Positions 50,365 through 62,340 of a DNA stretch of 64,000 bases are shown one piece after another. The stretch's first letter is position 1. Every line of letters begins with the position of its first letter. Under the pieces are notes generated by a model, which saw only the letters and a list, made by a program, of their open reading frames with translations, had not been told where the DNA came from and ran no database searches. The translations under genes were made by a program, and so were the position numbers. Source of the DNA: Atopsyche davidsoni (lineage: Eukaryota; Arthropoda; Insecta; Trichoptera; Hydrobiosidae); assembly GCA_022113835.1 (NCBI GenBank), contig JAILWY010000016.1, positions 7,905,501 through 7,969,500 on the forward strand. Direction: 5' to 3'.

Positions 50365-53300
50365 GTTATGATAAATTTATGAAGTAATTTTTTTTATTTA
50401 TGAGATACAATAATAATTAAAGCTCCAAAGAAATTAAATAATGGCCGTGTTCACGCGGATCGGTCGACAAAAAGCCTTACAAAGACAACCCTAAGTTTCC
50501 TCGTTGATTTTTACAGCCGAAAACTTTTTTAAAATAATTAAGTTTGCTGTAATAAGTCCTTCCTAATGATAATGGACTTGACTTAATAATCAGAAAGCTT
50601 GCCGGCTGTCGGCCAAGAAGCTTTTGTATCAGAGTCGAAAGTCCTATTTGAATTTTCAGCACAACGGAAAAATTTTAATGAACTTTTTTCAGAAACTTTA
50701 ACCAGAACCTTTCTGATTGTTTTATAGAAAATTCTTTGGAAAATAAAATATAAGTGAATCAGTTGAATTTAATATTCTGTCCTAGTTTAAATATTTTCAT
50801 CAGTTTTTTTTTAATTTATTTTGTAACTTATTCAATACGGTATAAAATAATAATATTTATAAAGTAAAATTTGTATTTATGTAAATGTATTACAAAAATA
50901 ATTTTTAAAAGCTAGATAGATTGAGTTAATCATGCGTGAGTTTTACTTTGTTTGACTAGATTATTTAAAAAATAAATAAAAATCGGTTTATTTAAAATAA
51001 TCGTATGTTGACTATGAATTTTTACCGTTTCTCAAGTATTCCTAGTTTTAACATAAATAACATATTTAAGGAAAATAAAGCTTTTTTACATATTTTGATT
51101 GGTTAAAATATTTTTTTTGTTTCTGAAAATAAAGACTATGTAATCTTTTGGACTCACATGTACACGTAATTAAAGTGAATGAATTGTATTGCAGTGAATT
51201 TATATTATAAACACGTAACTTAATCAACAGAATAAGATCAAAATTTCATTATTTATCATATTGTTATACTGAAATATTTAGAAATTTTAAATCCAGTACT
51301 AGGCAATCATGAGAAGAGGCACTTGCACGTATCAACGTAGGCAGTTACGTGAACGCTCCTTCTCGATACGTATATGATTCATTTAATCAGACACGTTCAT
51401 GCAACGCTCTACGGATATGATCTTCGAGTGCATTTTAGATTTTCCAATGCGATGCCTGCAATTAGTATGATCGAGCTGCCGTTCGACAAACGCTCCATAC
51501 CTCCACGCCAATATTTTCCTACTTTTCGATTAAAAATATCCCCGGAATACTGAAATATGACTGTGCGAGATCAACAAGTTTTCGTTCTGAAAAAATCTGG
51601 CCTAAATACCGCCTTTGTGAATGCCAAGATTAAATAATTTAAATACACCCACCATTGACCCCCAAAAGTTTCAGATATTATTTCAGAATAAATGATATCA
51701 AAGTATTCTCTCGTTGTATGTCATATTGGAAAATTTTCAATTGATATACCATTTAATTGAATACAGGGATTGAAGAGTATAATATTAAAAAAAACTACGC
51801 TGTCAAATGTGCTCGAGTATAATATTTGAGATTGCTCTACAGCCTTAAAAATATTCTAATTATTATGACCCGCAGTTGTGAAGTCTTAAAAATATTTATT
51901 TAACAGCAAGAAATGTCAAAATGCATACAAATAACAAAAAAAAAATTTTAAAAAATTAATTTGGGACAAAGAAGAATTGAGGTGAAATAAGCTAAAGCCA
52001 CTGATTTTACGAAAACGTTTACAAAATTGTACCATTTTAATTTATTACTTAATATATTTTTATTCATATCATTCATACGTCATCTAACTAACAATTATCT
52101 GTCAAATACCAAAGTTGACTCACTGTTTTTATAAAAAAAATGTACAGAAATATAATTTATACAATAAAAAAGGTTATTAATTATTTACGCATAATGATGT
52201 CACGAAACGTCACAGGTTTATTCAAATCGGTTGTATATTTTTTTTCAGCAAAAGTTGGAACAGTGTCTACGTACAATATTATTATACCAAAAAAAAAAAT
52301 CCACCGAGAGCAACAGAGCGTACCGTTCATTGGTAATTCACCGGGGTCCTGTTGCGCTAATGCTCGGGGATATCCGGCGAATTTCAGGAGAATGAGCAAT
52401 TTGGGTAAGCTGAAAGAGTGTTGGGGGCGACACGCCCGCCGACTGACAGTGATTAATAACCGAGCCCGCCGCCGCCTGTCGCCCGGGAAGTCCCGCCGGG
52501 CACACTGAAATTTCAGCTCGTTCCCGTGGATTTAATTGTACTGAAAAGCTGTTTATCGATGATTGCATCGAGAACATTGATAATTAAACTTAAGGTGGCT
52601 GAGACCTTTGACGGGTCCATTTTCGAGTTTATTTTGATAATTTTATAAAAAATACTTTGCGAAAAATCTACTGAAATAAATTCCAATATAGCACGATAAG
52701 AAAACGTGAATTCTGGTGATTAATAGCATCGTTTATTTACGCATCCGAAAAATATGTGATTTTAAAAAAAATCAAAACAACTAACAACCCCAGACAGCCA
52801 TTCGAAAAATAAGGGACTTAATTAACAGGGTTTAGTGCGACAGGGCGCACTATCCACAACTTCAATTACTCACATTTATTATTCAACACAAACACAAATA
52901 TGAAAGGCTACGTGATATTGTGATTTGAAAATGCGAGCTTTTTGCGCCCCTTCGGAAAAAAATCTACTTTATCGAAAGCTCCCCGCTAGCAGGTCACCAT
53001 AATTCAACCGATATTTCCGTAGTGCGATTGATCATTGATTATAAAATATATTAGAGAATAGGCAGAGTAATGTACTGTAACGAGTAATCAAGCAATAGAA
53101 CTGCACTGACCCGAAGACGCATTCTTAATTACAGATTTAAAATATATTTAGAGTAGTTTTCACCTTTCTGTGTTTGTGTAGAATATTAACTTAAATTATA
53201 CTGTTTTTTCTTACATATTAAATATCAGATATTGATTTTTAGAAATGTTTTTATACGGGCAGTCTATTAGCTGTATGATTATGTACCGTTAACACATATC

Positions 53301-54888
53301 GTTAATCGGTATTTACTGTTTTAAAATTATATAATATTTCAGTAAATTATAATAATTAGTACTTTGCATACTTGCAATAAAGAAAGATTTATTGTAATAC
53401 TCAATAGACGATTTATATTTGAAATAAAATAAAATATATTAATTTTATTGTATCTTGATTCTCCTTTATTATAAACGTAACATAAAATATATGATTGTTT
53501 TCAATTATCCATTGTTCTCTTATGATTCTTGAAAAGACAAATTACTCCTTGTAAATAAATTCTGGGATAGTAATTTATATGCGTGTTGTTATCCTCGGTA
53601 ATCTTTATACAAAACCATTTAATATATACGTTAGTGAGATAGCTACCCTGTAAGCCGCTTTTGCCTTGTTAGGGTGTTATCTGGGGATGGCAAAGTTTAA
53701 ATAGCCAATCTAGACTGGCCCTGTAGTGAGCTGACACAATACTTATTTAATGTAACAAAAACTTTTTAATGGGACAATTTCAGTTTTTTGTATTTTCACA
53801 TGAACTGTATTTGTGAATGAACTCATCTTAAATTAGGTTTTTCTTATATAAATATCATTCAATATTTTAAATATTTTTTAAAATTATTTTACCCTTTTTT
53901 TGTTAGGATTCAATGATATGATATAGTTGTGTGATAATTCGGGTATTAAATTTTATTGATATATTTTTTTAAGCGTCTTTTCGAAAGGGTTAAGGTAGAA
54001 AACTATAGGATTTTAAAATAATGATAACTTTAAGTAGAATTAGTTCTCTACATAAATATTTTATGTTTTAGTCTGACAAAGGAGACTTCAATAACTAAAT
54101 ATGATTTGCGTACGATGATTTTTATATGATAAATTTGAAATTATAAAGATAATTGAAAGCATCTACAATAATAGAAGCCCGAGCAGTAAACAATAGATGT
54201 AAGTACAATTTACAAAAATAAATTTGAAGGATATTTTCTAAATACCTTGGCGTCAATTTTAATTTTAATTCTTTTATACTATCCACAGCATGTATCGAGA
54301 TCTCAGAGAAAATACATTCTTATCCTAGCTCTAAACATGTTAGAAAATTAAAAATTTAAATTTAAATGATTTCTGACTGTCGTAAGCCTAAAACCACAGT
54401 ACAAGTACCATCAGATAAAACTATCTACGAGTGTTGCCATCATCGCAGTATTAAAACATAACATTTCCATAAAAAAAACCCAAAACAAACCCTATAATTT
54501 CAAACAATTCTACGGCATACGTCAGAAAGTAGTCTCCACTTCCGGTATGGCAACCTTTTCATCAGATACTGCTTAAAAATGGCGCTCCTGAAAGGGAAAT
54601 TTCACCCTAAGCCCGCTAATTACGTACAGCGCATGAATTAAGTTACATGCTACAAACAGGAAGCGGATTAACTGTGAAAAACGAGCCTTGTAATTAAATT
54701 GCAATCTATCATAGTAATTTGTTGATAATATATGTTTGGTAAACTTGTAATATAATCTATGAAAAATTTCTAAACCTTTTCCATCAATTTTAAAATTTTC
54801 TATAATGCTTTATTAAATAAATAAATGGCGCAACTATTACTCTAATAACTGATCAACTAAATACATTTGATTGAATATTTAATGAGTC
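50365..54888. other. AT-rich non-coding stretch with two islands
   Basis: A GC-richer patch at about 51310-51500 and the island at 52300-52620 interrupt otherwise A/T-rich DNA. A minor patch lies at about 53640-53720. No gene was recognised. Confidence 0.6.
52300..52620. promoter_or_regulatory. GC-rich island with abutting Hth-, Exd- and Hox-type motifs
   Basis: A CpG-rich block (GACACGCCCGCCGACTGACA, CCCGCCGCCGCCTGTCGCCC). At 52443-52457 CTGACAG, a Homothorax/Meis-type site, is followed directly by TGATTAAT, an Extradenticle-Hox-type site. Further right are TTTATCGATGATTGCATCGA and ATTGATAATTAAA. Open frames on both strands reach 70 or more codons, but no domain is visible and they overlap, as expected from composition. 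A developmental enhancer is a reasonable inference, not a demonstrated one. Confidence 0.35.
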
Positions 54889-54900
54889 TCTATGTAACCT
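54889..54900. repeat. Left 12-bp target-site duplication of Penelope-like copy B
   Basis: TCTATGTAACCT is repeated exactly at 55924-55935. Confidence 0.85.
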
Positions 54901-54951
54901 ACAATAAAATAAAACCAAATGGTTTTGGAGACTACGTTTATTTTGCTTATA

Positions 54952-54986
54952 GCGAGAGCTCTTTCGCCGAACACGGCATCTTCAAG
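54952..54986 (-). ncRNA. Hammerhead-ribozyme-like motif (copy B, left arm, inverted)
   Basis: The mirror copy of the motif at 55796-55830 in the left arm of the inverted repeat, identical in sequence and with the same missing core base. Confidence 0.35.
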
Positions 54987-55296
54987 ACTGATTCTATATA
55001 GAAAACACGAGTTTATACATAACAAAATCAACAAAATTACATGAGTCATAGATATTACAAATTTATGTGGAAAAAATTGCTTCTATTGGGTGCTGTGAAA
55101 CCCCATTAAAATGACATTAACAGCAATAATTTTAATACTAAGTACTTAAATAAACTATTTTATGATGATTCCTGGCTGTCCTGGCCGCCACCTGAAAGCA
55201 ATTAGTTTGGAAGCAGAATCACATTGTATTTTTAAAAATATTAAGAAGGGGAGAATTATGGTTGTTAAGTTGTTCATTGATCAAAGGGAATTCTAG

Positions 55297-55563
55297 ATTG
55301 CAACAAGATACAAAGAGCATCTGGCTTCTTTTAAAAATAATAAATTAGATTCACAATTTGCAATACATCTTAATGACAGTAAACATAAGTTAAATGTTGA
55401 TAATAAGCCAAGTCTCCTTCATGTTTCCAATAAAGGCTATAGACTTAATATTTTGGAGCAATTAGAAATAATTAAGCACCAAAATCTAGAATTCCCTTTG
55501 ATCAATGAACAACTTAACAACCATAATTCTCCCCTTCTTAATATTTTTAAAAATACAATGTGA
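55297..55563 (+). pseudogene. Penelope-like element ORF, C-terminal GIY-YIG region (5'-truncated)
   Basis: An 88-codon open frame ends in TGA at 55561-55563. It starts IATRYKEHLASFKNNKLDS and continues QFAIHLNDSKHKL, YRLNILEQLEIIKHQ, LINEQLNN and SPLLNIFKNTM. The order R-KEH---F, S-FA-HL---H, LN-LEQ-EI-KH, then LNEQ, is the typical end of Penelope-like ORFs. It covers the C-terminal half of the GIY-YIG endonuclease domain that nicks the target DNA. The GIY and YIG motifs themselves and the whole reverse transcriptase are absent, because the insertion is 5'-truncated and continues to the left as an inverted copy of its own 3' end. There is no start codon belonging to the gene. The frame has no internal stop, again suggesting a young insertion. 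Confidence 0.8.
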
Positions 55564-55795
55564 TTCTGCTTCCAAACTAATTGCTTTCAGGTGGCGGCCA
55601 GGACAGCCAGGAATCATCATAAAATAGTTTATTTAAGTACTTAGTATTAAAATTATTGCTGTTAATGTCATTTTAATGGGGTTTCACAGCACCCAATAGA
55701 AGCAATTTTTTCCACATAAATTTGTAATATCTATGACTCATGTAATTTTGTTGATTTTGTTATGTATAAACTCGTGTTTTCTATATAGAATCAGT

Positions 55796-55830
55796 CTTGA
55801 AGATGCCGTGTTCGGCGAAAGAGCTCTCGC
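55796..55830 (+). ncRNA. Hammerhead-ribozyme-like motif (copy B, right arm)
   Basis: CTTGAAGATGCCGTGTTCGG continues CGAAAGAGCTCTCGC: a near CUGANGA box, a GCCG/CGGC stem with TGTT loop, then GAAA. C3 of the core is not matched, and possible stem I partners (TATAG and CTATA) need an offset. The same core is inverted at 54952-54986 and conserved in copy A. Hammerheads are established in terminal repeats of Penelope-like elements. Whether this version cleaves is uncertain. Confidence 0.35.
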
Positions 55831-58552
55831 TATAAGCAAAATAAACGTAGTCTCCAAAACCATTTGGTTTTATTTTATTGTTATAAAATGGAGTATTACA
55901 AAATAAATACCAGTTCCATTAATTCTATGTAACCTTTTATAAAACAAAGCGAATGCAGATAAAAAAAACCTAATAGGTGTCCAATTGATAAAAAGATAAA
56001 ATGGGAGTGCCCTTAAGCTTATATAAAATTGAAATAAATTACAGCAAAAGTGCAGAGGTAAAATTGTAAAAACGTCCCTCTCCCAATAGAATGTAATTTT
56101 CATGTAAAAAATGAAAACACATGTTTTTAATTTTTGATTACAATATACACAAACCAGGTGTGATAACATAAAACATGTTTTTCGTTCCGACCAGTAAAGC
56201 AATTGTCATCTACACAATCTCTAAATTAACAGCAAGAAGATTAGTTAGCAATAGTAGATTTACGCGGCTAAAAAATACTCTCCCAAGAAAGCAAGCGAAC
56301 GACCAGCCACTAAATAATATGGCCGAGTTGATTTACGACAGGGCTGCACTGGACGCGCGATAAATAAAACTCAAACCGAAACCTGAAGTCCTGAAAAGCT
56401 GGTCTCGTACTAGGGCCGGGCCACTAGGCGAGTAAATTTAGTATTATGGACTGTAAGGGGGGGCCTCTTGTTTTTGAATTAAGCTCGAACCCTTCAGTTG
56501 CGAAGGTTTATGGCGTTGGATTGTTTATGGTGCGATTCGTGTTGATGGCCAGTAGAAAATTTGAATTTGCGGTTGATTAATCTTGACGCGGATAGGGGGA
56601 AACTAATGTAACGGGCCACGTGCCTTAAGCTCAAAATTGTAAAAAGCTTTCAATTGTTAAAATAAATGGCTATTTAAGCTTATAGAAATAACAAAGGTTG
56701 TGAATATAAGTTTGTTTTCAGATAATCTACACTCAAACCCATAATTTAACAAACGTTATTTTTTTACTAGATGTGAATTCAAGCTATTATACTTCTAAGT
56801 GTAAAATCAATGTATAAAGTAGTTAGATAAATATTATGTGAATCAATCAAGTATAAAAGTTTATAACCGCAGTCCAATTATTTAACAAATAATATATATT
56901 TGAATCTAAAAAAAAGTTGTAAAATGTATATTCAAATCTTGAATAGAGTTGGCAGGCTGAGTTTAGTTATTGGGAGGGTGAACAGGAAAGTTGCCTGATT
57001 TTGTCAGGTTGCCAACTAAATCGGAGAATGCTCCGTTTATATGATATTATCAAAGTATGAAAATGGGCCATTTTGGATTTTCATTATGAAATAACACATC
57101 GGTGGCTTCGTTATCTCCGATAGAGTATTGATTTACTAAACACGGTGCGTTTTAATTAGAGGCTAGATTATTTCAAATGTATCATCGATCTTTCTTTCTG
57201 TCACCGATCTTTTCAGAATACTTTTATAGGTTGCAAGAAGTGTTATGTAAATAAACAGATATTAACTTATATTCACTTAAATTCTATACTAAAAAATAAT
57301 AAAAATAGTAAGTTCAAACCAATGAAGTATAAATGAGATATTATGTACCTATGTTTTTTTTTTTATTGAATATTAAACTACATGTATTTCAATTCGCCCT
57401 TATACTGTTATTATTCTGATTAAAAAATAAACAGAAAAAATTGTTAAATTAGTTGATTTGGTTTCTTGAATTTTGAGAAACCCTTCCCAGAACCTACGAT
57501 CACACTGAGATTGTATTTAAACAGTACTATTAATCAATCGTACTTAGACATTTAAAATTTGATCGTGATATTACGCTAAATTGTGGAATATTCAACAATA
57601 TGTTAACAATATAGCAACAGTTGCAACAACTTGTAAGAATTGCACGGCAGGAGCTCCATCACCGTTTGATTGCCAATATGACCAAACTCCCTGTAAACAG
57701 CTGGAAGTGCCCGGGGCTGATAGCGAGTAAATTGCACAATACTGGCAAACGCCCAAAACCTAAAATACGCTCGTCGCCTGAATAGTTCTAAATGTTATTA
57801 TCATGAAAATTACTTTAAGAAAAAACACAAACAAACAATTCGTGCCTATTAACCTTTTTTGGTTATGCTTTAATTATATTACACATGTCCTCAAATGCGT
57901 GGCATGATTAAAACAAGATTTTAAATGGTCTTTGTTTTATCCCAAAAAATTGTATTATTTTTTTTTCTATTTTTTTATTTTTCTTATTGATCTCTCTGGA
58001 ATGTTTTACTGGATATTTTGTTTGAATGTTGGGTTAATTGCTGATAAAATATATAAAGTATTTGTGGGTAAAACAAAAGTATTTAAGTATTAGGTATATA
58101 ATAAGACGTATCAGTGAACTCGTATGTCAATTAATAAATTTTATAGGATTTATCGTAAGGCATCATATACAGAGGCCGCATCAAGGTAATGTATTCAGTA
58201 ATAACTTTTTAAAAACGCTATAAATATGCAACTCTTGCGCCGAAGCTTTTAAGCTTCGTACAGTGAGAGCGTGGCAACTTTCAGTATACTTAGGAAGAAT
58301 GTACCGGGGCTTATAGCTTTAACCCCGACCAAAAATTTGGGGTTGCGGGGACCTCCGAGGGTGCGTCAGGGAAGTTACCCGCTATTTACATAAAAAGATT
58401 AGTATTACCCACTACGCTAAAGCAATTTTTAAAAACACAAAATCGTTACTTTTTACAGTGTCGCTACGTACAAAAACGCTGTATAAAAGCTTTTTTTTTA
58501 AATAAAAATCTAGTTAATGATTTACGTCTACTGTGATATCTTTCTAAAGTTA

Positions 58553-58560
58553 TGACGTCA
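58553..58560. promoter_or_regulatory. Full palindromic CRE-type site TGACGTCA
   Basis: TGACGTCA in the context TTATGACGTCACATTTCC. Motif match only. Confidence 0.3.
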
Positions 58561-58839
58561 CATTTCCGTTGTTTTTTTTTCAAATGAGTTTACAGGTATT
58601 CAGGCGTAAATGTTTTAAAGCATTAAATAAGAAACGAAGGTAACGTCACTGTAGACTTTGTTCAGAAAATGATGACACGGCGAGACGACCCGCATAAATC
58701 AATTATTAAAACATTTAACCCACCTTGAATTTCATGAAATTAATATTTAAATCAAATACAATACTACATGCTACAGATACTGGGCATGTAAGTTTTTGTT
58801 GTATTAAAAGCCTGATTCTCGGGCACAGGTGTCCGGAAA

Positions 58840-58960
58840 ATAATTGGTTAACCCGGATGAAAGTGAGCGAGGGCGGAGCGCGGGTTACGCTGGACGAGAC
58901 CCTGCAGTGACCGCGGCGGGGCGGAATAACGCGCAATTTACGACGCTTTAGAATAAAATT
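58840..58960. promoter_or_regulatory. GC-rich CpG island-like block
   Basis: CpG-dense segment (AGGGCGGAGCGCGGGTTACG, then TGACCGCGGCGGGGCGGAAT) with sharp borders to A/T-rich DNA. No coding domain or core promoter motif was seen. Confidence 0.25.
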
Positions 58961-61900
58961 AGGGTGTAACGACCTTCGTTTGCTATTTTAATATATTATG
59001 TAAACTTTATGTGATTATACGCTCTTAATAATGAAAATAATGTGTGCTATTTAGTATGAAAATAAAACGTGGTTGATAACATTACATTTCTGGAATACAT
59101 TTAATTTACTTTTTTAATAAGAACTCTTTCCAATTATGGAAATATTTTGGCATGTTTTCATACTCGTTTTTAATAGTGTTTTAATTTGTTTTTTTATTAA
59201 AAAAAGATCGCTTTCTGTCACACAATTCATGCTTTTATAATATTCGTATATTTTTATTAAAGAAAATATTTTTAAAATATAAGTTATTTTTGTGATTTTT
59301 CCACGCTTTATTATTTAGTGTACCTTTACTGTTTGCATTTTAAACAGAGTGAACATTTATGTATTATAATATAAGCAACCAAGAGGCAAATTGTTAAAGA
59401 GAGAGTTATCAACTGTTGCAGAGTTATTTAAATGTACTTAAGTTAAATTGACTAATCAAGGACTCTATATAATTGCTATTTTTACAACGATTTTATACAA
59501 TGCAAATGAATTTATATTCTTGGAAAATATTTATTTTTACTATATTAATTGTCAGCATTATGTCGAATTTCATTAGTTATTTTATAAGCAATAAAGTCTT
59601 AATTTGTCTTAAAAAGATGATTATAGATCTATTAAACTAAAAACATAAAATATGAAATTTCAATTCTAGACATGGCATTTACGCAAATTATTTAAAAAAA
59701 ACTGTTCATATTCAAATAAGCTTCTGCATATTAAATGAATAAAATCGCTTTTTCATATTCATAAAATTTTCATCTAAATTGGTCGGATCTGCTCGTAAAG
59801 AAGGCACATATCAAATTTAGATGCCAGAGCCAATTTAAAATTGAACCAATCGCAATTACCCCGAGCGGGCTCAGCTGGACCAAAGAATACAAATTTTTCA
59901 TAATTTTTTTTACATACAATTGACCCCAGTGTTATTTTATTACTTTTTATTGCATGCCGAATTTTATTCCAATAACACTGTTAAAAAAACAATCGTTTGA
60001 ATTTATTAATACGTTTCATTAGTGTAACATAACAAAAATATGATTAGATAAAATTTTACAACTACCATTCAATTGACTATGTTTTTTAATCTCAATAATC
60101 TATTCCTCAGTTTAACGAGGCGCTTTTAAATGATTTAATGATATAAATACAATTGTCAACAGAATAAAGAGACCTCACCGCACTTACAGTTCTGTTGCTT
60201 GTGCATGGTATTCATTATGTACCCAAAACGCATGTGAAGGAACGATAATGGAATAGTGGACATGGAATAATTGTAAATCGTGTGTTTTGAAAGTATATTG
60301 TTTAGGTGGAGAGGCTCCTGATATTGTTTTTGCAGCCTGATGCAGAAGGAACGCCAGATCTTAATGCTAGAGCTTACTTAGTAAAGTCTTACTACTGGAT
60401 AGCAGCAATACATTTCCTTCGTATATAAAACTGTGATGTAGAAGGACCCGGGGACCCACCTAAAAAAACCATGAGCAAACAAACAATATGTCCGTTGAGA
60501 TGATCACTCTGGGAGAAACACACTGTATATTTTAATATCAAAATATTTCACAATTAAAACCGTTCTTTAAATTAAATAACTTTCCTAATATTTATTTCAT
60601 TTCAAATCGGTTTAAAAATGATGTTTTCACTGTATACGAATATAATGTTATTCATTCATAAAAATTTAATACTGTTATTATTTGCGTAAAAATAAATAAA
60701 ATGAATACTGTAAAAGCAATGAATATTTTATAAAATAAAAATAGCTTTATATCAATAAAAACCTATTACAAGTCAAATAAACAAAGTATGGCCTGGTATC
60801 ACAGAATGGTACAAAGTGAGTTTCTGCTTCTCTTTATTTGGCCAATAAAAGTCTGCTGAAATTTGGGAACCTAATTTCAGTTTTGTGTTGTGTGTTACAT
60901 GTACTTATGTAAATGTATGTCAGAGCCTGCGATATATTTATTTGTTTTGTTTTAAGTGCTTTTTAAAACAAAAATGTCTAAGTTCAGAGCAGCAAAGAGT
61001 TTCCAAGAACACATTCAGAACAATGAGACGTTGCCCGGTTATGTACTTTGAGTCTTTGTACTTGCGAAATTTTACATAAGTGTAAGAAAATAAAACATTA
61101 AATAGATATTCAATATACATTATGAAAAAATGAATTTTTATAAAAATATAATGTTTAAGAAAATAAGATATCATTTAATATTTAAAAAATCATAATTAGT
61201 CCAACTAATGTTTGCAAAGTATAATCTCACTGTAAGAAAATATAAAAATTAGAGTAATTTACTCTCGGAGTTTTTCCTGATCTATAAAAAACTTCTTGAT
61301 ACGTATCTATTATTTTATTTAAATAAATTTTAAAAAAGCAAGCAAACGGGAAGATATTTTATTGCAAATTAAATATTTTAAAATTTCTGTCGCCATCCCA
61401 GTTTTTGTTCTTTTGTCTTTAAAATCAATTGTACGGTTTAAACGTCCCCTTGATAAATAATTTGTCGCATATTTTAGTACGTGGTGTAATAAATTGTATG
61501 TGTCAATAAACCCTACTCACGAGACGTACAATTGCTTTTGTCTGAATTTATTGTTAAAATGTGAGAGGTTGCCATGTCGGCCACTTGAAATTCCATCTAA
61601 GCAGGCACTTGACCCGAACTGCTTATACGAAATCCTGGCATTCCCTACAAGTATCGTGAGGACGGCGAACATGAGAGAAAGAGAACGTGTTTTTTCAGCA
61701 ACCTGAGATTCGTTTTGAATATAATTAACATTTTTGTTAATAAAAACACTAACAGATATATAAAGTGTATAAAAAATGTTTAAAAATGATGACATGTTTA
61801 AAAAGACTATAAATTGAATATTAAATATTAGGCCTAAAAATTTAAATAAAATAAATGAAGCGGTTTATGCAAACATACAAACGCCATAAAAACTCAATAC

Positions 61901-62039
61901 AAGGAATGCTTATTTTATCGTTTTCAACATTAACTATTAAACATCCAAATACTTCATATCTCAAATGCTCAGCAAGTAGATATTGTAATAAAATAATAGA
62001 ATCTCTACTGACAACCGCATTTCTCGTTTAATGATAAAT

Positions 62040-62340
62040 GCTTAGGAAAGCACGGGGCGAGAGTGTCGAGGGTAACCTTTATCTAACAGAGGATCGACAG
62101 CGGTGGTCGGCGATAGTATTCAGTTGAATTGAGATCGCGGATATAATATTCTCTCGAGGATTAAGAAAGACACCATCAACGTACCTAACGATCGCTCTCC
62201 ACCAACACAACTAAATCTAACCAATATTTTCATTCCATCCCCATTCTCAGGGAGAACGTTCATTCTTTGTTAGCGTTATCTGCCCCGAGTCTCCGGGGAT
62301 GAATCGTTAGCAGTACTGTAAAACACAATCCACTTTTTTG
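62040..62340. promoter_or_regulatory. GC-richer island
   Basis: About 300 bp of balanced composition with frequent CpGs (GCACGGGGCGAGAGTGTCGA, GCCCCGAGTCTCCGGGGATG). The CCCCGAG and CTCCGGGG strings can pair. No open frame or RNA gene was recognised. Possibly a conserved non-coding element. Confidence 0.2.

Larger units (their letters stand above)
54901..55923 (+). mobile_element. Penelope-like retroelement insertion (copy B) arranged as a 399-bp inverted repeat
   Basis: A 1,023-bp insertion between exact 12-bp duplications. Arms of 399 bp at 54901-55299 and 55483-55881 are complementary along their whole length, and I saw no mismatch on reading. A 183-bp spacer (55300-55482) separates them. 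A unique 42-bp tail (55882-55923) follows only the right arm. Spacer and right arm together hold the C-terminal end of the element's ORF in sense orientation, then its 3' untranslated region. The left arm is the same 3' part inverted. Penelope elements are known for inverted terminal repeats plus a short one-sided extension, so this is a 5'-truncated, inverted-repeat copy. The arm identity suggests a recent insertion. Confidence 0.9.

Noticed and set aside
52140..52577. Overlapping long open frames on both strands
   Set aside because: They overlap in a CpG-rich block, as expected from composition, and none shows a domain. I treat the block as a possible regulatory element.
58240..58260. Short hairpin CGAAGCTT-TT-AAGCTTCG
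   Set aside because: The 2-nt loop is too small for a stable RNA hairpin and there is no T-run or gene end to make it a terminator.
61494..61706. 70-codon plus-strand open frame
   Set aside because: No recognised motif. It overlaps a minus-strand frame of similar length and sits in ordinary AT-rich flanks.
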